From Planktotalea arctica (GTDB lineage: Bacteria > Pseudomonadota > Alphaproteobacteria > Rhodobacterales > Rhodobacteraceae): DNA of 64,000 nt. Numbering within the stretch: the first letter of the stretch is position 1; every line of letters starts with the position of its first letter. This document shows, piece after piece, positions 59,984-64,000 of the stretch. Below the pieces are notes generated by a model. That model did no database searches and was not told the DNA's origin. It saw only the letters and a program-made list of their open reading frames with translations. The DNA is taken from contig NZ_MUHR01000008.1 in the NCBI RefSeq assembly GCF_002105285.1, forward strand, positions 1 through 64,000, in the 5' to 3' direction. The translations under genes were made by a program, and so were the position numbers.

Positions 59984-61162
59984 ATGCGCCACCTGATCTC
60001 AACGGGCATCGCGCTTTTGCTCCCTTTGCTCCTCGCCCTGCCCGCCGCCGCGTTCGAAACGCGCGCCACATCCGCGTTCATCATCGATCAAACCACAGGC
60101 ACCGTGCTACTGGCCAAGAACGCTGACGAGATGCTGCCCCCCGCGTCTATGTCCAAACTGATGACGCTCTATATCGCCTTCGAGGCGGTACGCGACGGGC
60201 GTTTGTCGCTTGATGAAAAGCTGCCCGTGTCCGAACATGCGATGTCATATGGCGGCTCGACGATGTTCCTTGATACCACTGATCGCATCACCGTCGAAGA
60301 TTTGCTGCGCGGTATCATCGTGCTCTCGGGCAACGACGCCTGCGCAGTGATCGCCGAAGCGCTGAGCCCGGATGGCACCGAAGCAGGCTTTGCCCGGTTC
60401 ATGACCCAGCGCGGGCAGCAAATGGGTATGACCAACTCGACCTTCACCAACGCGAATGGCTGGCCCCAGGCTGGGCACCGCATGTCCATGCGCGATCTGG
60501 CCTTGCTCGCCAATCGCCTGATCACCGACTTTCCCGCGTTCTATCCGCTCTTCGCAGAGCGCGAATTCGCCTTTGACGGACGCGCACCCCAAAACACACG
60601 CAACCGCAATCCGCTTTTGGCCTTGGGCATTGGCGCGGACGGCCTGAAAACAGGTCACACGCGCGAAGCGGGTTATGGTCTTGTCGGCTCCGCCAAGCAA
60701 CGCGATCGCCGGATCATTTTCGTCATTTCTGGCCTCGAAACCACACAGGCCCGCGCCGAGGAAGCAGAAGCCATCGTCAACTGGGCCTTTCGTCAGTTCG
60801 CGGTAAAGCCCGTCGCCAAGTCAGGCACAGCCGTCGCCAGCGCCGAGGTATGGATGGGCCGCGATCAAAGCGTGCCACTGGTACCGCGCAGCGATGTCTC
60901 GATGCTGATGCCAGTCCTCTCGCAAGGTGCCGTCAAGGCCGAAGTCGTTTACAACGGCCCCATCACCGCCCCCATCACCAAGGATCAACAAATCGCCGAA
61001 TTGGTCATCACCCCCCCCGGCCTGCCTGAAACGCGCATTCCTTTGGTGGCGGGCAATGACGTGCCTGCGGGCGGCTTCATGTCGCGCATCGGCACGGTCG
61101 CGCAGCTCTTGATCTCGCAATTGAACGAAGCGCCCTTGGCTCCCGAAGAACAAGGCTCTTGA
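59984..61162 (+). CDS. D-alanyl-D-alanine carboxypeptidase (penicillin-binding protein 5/6 type)
   Basis: A 392-residue exported enzyme. The signal peptide ends ALPAAA. The catalytic motifs are Ser55-Met-Ser-Lys58 (SxxK), Ser115-Gly-Asn117 (SxN) and KTGH in GADGLKTGHTRE. A C-terminal PBP5-type beta domain follows (about 270-370). It removes the terminal D-Ala from peptidoglycan stems. I chose ATG 59984 with AAGGAAGG upstream; an earlier ATG overlaps the previous gene. Confidence 0.94.
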   Translation: MRHLISTGIALLLPLLLALPAAAFETRATSAFIIDQTTGTVLLAKNADEMLPPASMSKLMTLYIAFEAVRDGRLSLDEKLPVSEHAMSYGGSTMFLDTTDRITVEDLLRGIIVLSGNDACAVIAEALSPDGTEAGFARFMTQRGQQMGMTNSTFTNANGWPQAGHRMSMRDLALLANRLITDFPAFYPLFAEREFAFDGRAPQNTRNRNPLLALGIGADGLKTGHTREAGYGLVGSAKQRDRRIIFVISGLETTQARAEEAEAIVNWAFRQFAVKPVAKSGTAVASAEVWMGRDQSVPLVPRSDVSMLMPVLSQGAVKAEVVYNGPITAPITKDQQIAELVITPPGLPETRIPLVAGNDVPAGGFMSRIGTVAQLLISQLNEAPLAPEEQGS

Positions 61163-61166
61163 ACGG

Positions 61167-61796
61167 ATGACATCGCCCAAAGGTCGCTTCATCAGCTTTG
61201 AGGGCATTGATGGCTCCGGCAAATCCACGCAGGCCAAACGCCTCGCCACCGCGCTGGAGCGCGCGGGCTATGACGTGGTGCTCACACGCGAACCCGGCGG
61301 CTCACCCGGCGCAGAAGAAATACGCGCGCTGGTGCTGCAAGGTGATACAGATCGCTGGTCGGCTGAAACGGAAATTCTGCTCTTTACCGCCGCGCGCCGC
61401 GATCATATGGAGCGCACGATCCTGCCCGCACTCGCGGCAGGCAAGGTGGTGATCTGTGATCGCTTTGCCGATAGCACGCGCATGTACCAAGGCCTCTCGC
61501 GCGGCGATCTGCGCGCGCTGGTGGATCAACTCCACAGCTTGATGATTGGCCGCGAACCTGATCTCACTTTGCTGTTCGACATGGACCCCGATGTCTCGCA
61601 CTCCCGCGCGGTAGAGCGTGACAGCATTGACAGCCGCTTCGAGAATTTCGGCGCGGGCCTGCAAAAGGCGATGCGCGCAGGGTTTCTTGAATTGGCTGCT
61701 GGCGAGCCTCAGCGCTTTCGCATTATCGACGCCGCGCGCGAAATCGACGCCATCGCCGCCGACACATTGAGCGTGCTCAAGGCGCATTTGGCATGA
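61167..61796 (+). CDS. tmk: Thymidylate kinase
   Basis: A 209-residue kinase that phosphorylates dTMP to dTDP. The P-loop is FEGIDGSGKSTQ, the DR(Y/F) motif is CDRFADS, and LTREPGGSPGAEEIR is the dTMP-binding region. The start is 4 bp after the carboxypeptidase stop and the end overlaps holB by 4 bp. The dac-tmk-holB-tatD order is common in this bacterial group. Confidence 0.96.
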   Translation: MTSPKGRFISFEGIDGSGKSTQAKRLATALERAGYDVVLTREPGGSPGAEEIRALVLQGDTDRWSAETEILLFTAARRDHMERTILPALAAGKVVICDRFADSTRMYQGLSRGDLRALVDQLHSLMIGREPDLTLLFDMDPDVSHSRAVERDSIDSRFENFGAGLQKAMRAGFLELAAGEPQRFRIIDAAREIDAIAADTLSVLKAHLA

Positions 61797-62938
61797 GCGA
61801 TGCTCTACCAGAACCCGACCGCGTTTTTGGTGCCCCGCATCCGCGCGATACCCCTCGCCTGATCGGGCAGGGCGCGGCTGAGCAGAGTTTTCTGGAGGCG
61901 TTCAATACAGGCCGTCTACACCACGGCTGGCTGATGATCGGCCCACGCGGCACGGGCAAGGCCACCCTCGCTTACCGCATCGCACGCTTCCTGCTGAGCC
62001 AGCCTTTGCAGAGCGATGGCGGCATGTTTGGTGCGCCGGAAAAGCCAACCAGTCTTGATACGGACCCCAAGCATCCCACTGCGCGCCGTATCTCGGCGCG
62101 CGCGGAGCCCTCGCTGTTTGTGCTGCGGCGCGGGGGGGCTGGATCCACCGATAGCGACAGGCAGAAAAACCTTGAGGCGGGCAAATTCGCCGCCGACATT
62201 CGCGTGGACGATGTACGCAAACTCAATGATTTCTTTAACTTTTCCTCTGCCGAGGGCGGTCGCCGTGTCGTGATCGTCGATGCGGCGGATGAAATGAACG
62301 TGCAGGCTGCCAACGCGCTGCTCAAACGGCTCGAAGAGCCGCCTGAGCGCGCGACGCTCCTGCTGATCAGCCATCAACCCTCGCGCCTTTTGCCCACCAT
62401 CCGCTCGCGTTGCCGCGAATTGCGCATCTCCCCTTTGAGCGAGGCAGATATGGCCGAAGCGCTGCGCCAAGCGCTGCCAGAGACCGAGCTGAACCAAGCC
62501 GCCCTCGCCGCGCTCACTTCCGGCTCCGTTGGCGAGGCAATCCGCATGACCAACCTCTCTGGCCTTGCAATCTACGGCGAACTCGTCGGCCTGCTTGCCA
62601 GCCTGCCCCGCATGGACCGCGCGCGCGCACTTCGCCTTGCCGATGCGGCAGCGCAGCGCGGGGCAGAGGACAAGCTCGACATGCTGGTCGATCTCATCGC
62701 CCTTGCGCTGGCCCGCCTTGCGCGCGCTGGCACACTTGGCACGACGCCCTATCCTGAGGCTGCACAGGGCGAGGCAGAAATGATCGCGCGCCTCTCGCCA
62801 AACCCGCGCCAAGCCCGCCGCTGGGCCGAAGTCGCGCAAGAAGTGGACGCAAAGCTGCGCCATGGCCGCGCTGTGAACCTTGACCCTGCCGCACTCATCC
62901 TAGATACCCTGAGACATATTTCGCAGGCGGCGAGCTAA
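61793..62938 (+). CDS. holB: DNA polymerase III subunit delta'
   Basis: A 381-residue clamp-loader subunit. The AAA+ region has a P-loop-like GPRGTGKAT, VIVDAADEMNVQAANALLKRLEEPP (Walker B and sensor region) and SRCRELRISPL. It helps load the beta clamp with the tau and delta subunits. An Arg/Glu-rich insertion at about 90-130 is unlike E. coli HolB but common in alphaproteobacteria. It overlaps tmk by 4 bp. Confidence 0.95.
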   Translation: MSDALPEPDRVFGAPHPRDTPRLIGQGAAEQSFLEAFNTGRLHHGWLMIGPRGTGKATLAYRIARFLLSQPLQSDGGMFGAPEKPTSLDTDPKHPTARRISARAEPSLFVLRRGGAGSTDSDRQKNLEAGKFAADIRVDDVRKLNDFFNFSSAEGGRRVVIVDAADEMNVQAANALLKRLEEPPERATLLLISHQPSRLLPTIRSRCRELRISPLSEADMAEALRQALPETELNQAALAALTSGSVGEAIRMTNLSGLAIYGELVGLLASLPRMDRARALRLADAAAQRGAEDKLDMLVDLIALALARLARAGTLGTTPYPEAAQGEAEMIARLSPNPRQARRWAEVAQEVDAKLRHGRAVNLDPAALILDTLRHISQAAS

Positions 62939-62957
62939 GCCGCGGCAAGGACGCTTT

Positions 62958-63764
62958 ATGACCACACCGCCGCTCATCACCGACAGCCATTGCCACCTGG
63001 ATTTCCCTGATTTTGAGGGGGAACTGCCAGATATTCTCTTGCGCGCGGCAGAGGCTGGCGTGCACCGCATGGTGACCATCTGCACAAAATTGCGCCTTGA
63101 GCCATCTGTGCGCGCACTGGCCGAAGCGAACCCGCAAATCTTTTTTGCTGCTGGCACACATCCGATGAGCGCAGCCAATGAACCGTTGGCAAGTGTCGAT
63201 GAGCTTGTCGCAATGAGCGCACATCCCAAATTCGTCGGCATCGGAGAGAGCGGTCTTGATTACCACTACACCGCCGAGAGCATGGAGATTCAAAAGCACT
63301 CCCTGCTCGTGCACATCGAGGCAGCGCAGCGCACGGGTCTGCCGCTCATCATCCATGCGCGCGCGGCGGATCAGGACATGGCCGATATCCTCAGCGCCGA
63401 GCATCACAATGCACCCTATTCCTGCGTGATGCACTGCTATTGCTCCGGGCCGGAACTGGCCAAAACCTGCCTCGACATGGGCTTTTATCTGTCCATGTCC
63501 GGCATCGCGACATTTCCCAAATCAAGCGAGGTGCGTGATATTTTTGCGAGTGCACCCGTGACCCAAGTGCTCGTGGAAACTGACAGTCCCTACCTTGCCC
63601 CCGTGCCGCGGCGCGGCAAGCGCAACGAACCGGCTTATACCGCATTCACCGCTAAGGTTGGCGCAGAGGTCTACGGCATGGGCATCGCAGAATTCGCCGC
63701 GCAGACGGAGCAGAATTTCGAGCGTCTGTTCACCAAAGCCTCCCGCTACAAGGCTGCCGCGTAA
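62958..63764 (+). CDS. TatD-family metal-dependent hydrolase
   Basis: A 268-residue TIM-barrel deoxyribonuclease-type enzyme (YcfH/TatD family). Metal ligands are visible in TDSHCHLDF, GESGLDYHY, LIIHARAAD, MHCYCSG and VETDSPYLAP. It starts 19 bp after holB and its stop overlaps the next ATG. TatD enzymes act in DNA repair and RNA processing. The exact substrate here is unknown. Confidence 0.93.
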   Translation: MTTPPLITDSHCHLDFPDFEGELPDILLRAAEAGVHRMVTICTKLRLEPSVRALAEANPQIFFAAGTHPMSAANEPLASVDELVAMSAHPKFVGIGESGLDYHYTAESMEIQKHSLLVHIEAAQRTGLPLIIHARAADQDMADILSAEHHNAPYSCVMHCYCSGPELAKTCLDMGFYLSMSGIATFPKSSEVRDIFASAPVTQVLVETDSPYLAPVPRRGKRNEPAYTAFTAKVGAEVYGMGIAEFAAQTEQNFERLFTKASRYKAAA

Positions 63765-64000
63765 TGGCACAGCTGCGCTTTACCATCCTTGGCTGCGGCT
63801 CCTCTGGCGGGGTGCCGCGCCTTGGCGGGCATTGGGGGGATTGCGATCCAAGCAACCCCAAGAATACACGCCGGCGCTGCTCCATGCTAATCGAGCGGAT
63901 CGGCGAGGACGGCACAACCCGTGTGCTCATCGACACATCCCCCGATTTACGCAGCCAGCTTTTGGATGCAGGTATCGGCGCACTGGATGCAGTCGCTTAT
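63764..64000 (+). CDS. MBL-fold hydrolase, PhnP-like (partial, runs off the window)
   Basis: The first 79 codons of a metallo-beta-lactamase-fold protein: AQLRFTILGCGSSGGVPRLG, then cysteines in WGDCDPSNPKNTRRRC and LIDTSPDLRSQLLDAG. The pattern matches PhnP-like phosphodiesterases with an extra structural zinc site. It begins inside the tatD stop. The catalytic HxHxDH motif lies beyond the window. Confidence 0.85.
   Translation, partial: MAQLRFTILGCGSSGGVPRLGGHWGDCDPSNPKNTRRRCSMLIERIGEDGTTRVLIDTSPDLRSQLLDAGIGALDAVAY

Overview
The window looks like the chromosome of an alphaproteobacterium of the Rhodobacterales/Roseobacter group. The reasons are a GC-rich core with short or overlapping gene junctions, a formate dehydrogenase cluster with DUF3305/DUF3306 and TAT-target companions, the imuA-imuB-dnaE2 mutagenesis cassette with a GAAC-N7-GAAC LexA-type site, and rpmH-rnpA-yidD together. 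This placement is inferred from gene content and order; no search was run.

Layout. 0-7.3 kb is housekeeping: tRNA-Arg(ACG), an orphan sensor kinase, a MerA-like flavoprotein paired with a TVP38 membrane protein, rpmH-rnpA-yidD, ttcA and a lytic transglycosylase. 7.3-23.5 kb is a formate oxidation region: tupBCA-type tungstate uptake, a 41-residue membrane peptide, a periplasmic WD40-cytochrome c fusion, fdhC-fdhB-fdhA, the TAT-target peptide, a TorD-like chaperone and DUF3306/DUF3305 on the minus strand. A multi-cluster 4Fe-4S protein is divergent, and a cytochrome c, DUF6494, Mrp, a biotin/lipoate-ligase-like protein and DUF6505 follow. 23.7-29.0 kb is imuA-imuB-dnaE2. 29.0-34.4 kb is a four-gene type III polyketide synthase operon (PKS, ICMT-type methyltransferase, MMPL exporter, secreted protein) plus an iron-type alcohol dehydrogenase. 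34.7-39.8 kb holds an unusual trio: a signal-less subtilase, a vanadium-haloperoxidase/PAP2 enzyme with an N-terminal (NGR)7 repeat, and a SARP-like winged-helix/TPR regulator.

39.9-58.8 kb is an integrated genomic island of about 18.9 kb. It is bounded by a 16-bp direct repeat of the tRNA-Ser(TGA) 3' end. It carries a tyrosine integrase, an AlpA-like regulator, an AEP-type primase and a primase-helicase, followed by an iteron/inverted-repeat array that looks like a replication origin. Its cargo is a defence locus: a MORC/MutL-like GHKL ATPase, a Z1 helicase-like protein, a PD-(D/E)XK (DUF4420) protein and an AIPR protein in one overlapping operon, facing dcm, vsr and a small unknown gene. 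Two degenerate insertion sequences (IS5/IS903-type and IS3-type) lie in the island. The IS5-type transposase gene is interrupted by three separate 41-bp palindromic inserts of one family, and the IS3-type copy carries a probable fourth.

58.8-64 kb returns to core genes: tRNA-Ser, a SPOR lipoprotein, D-Ala-D-Ala carboxypeptidase, tmk, holB, tatD and the start of an MBL-fold hydrolase.

The items most worth attention are the GHKL-Z1-PD(D/E)XK-AIPR-Dcm-Vsr locus, the 41-bp three-hairpin inserts, the iteron array and the subtilase/haloperoxidase/regulator trio.
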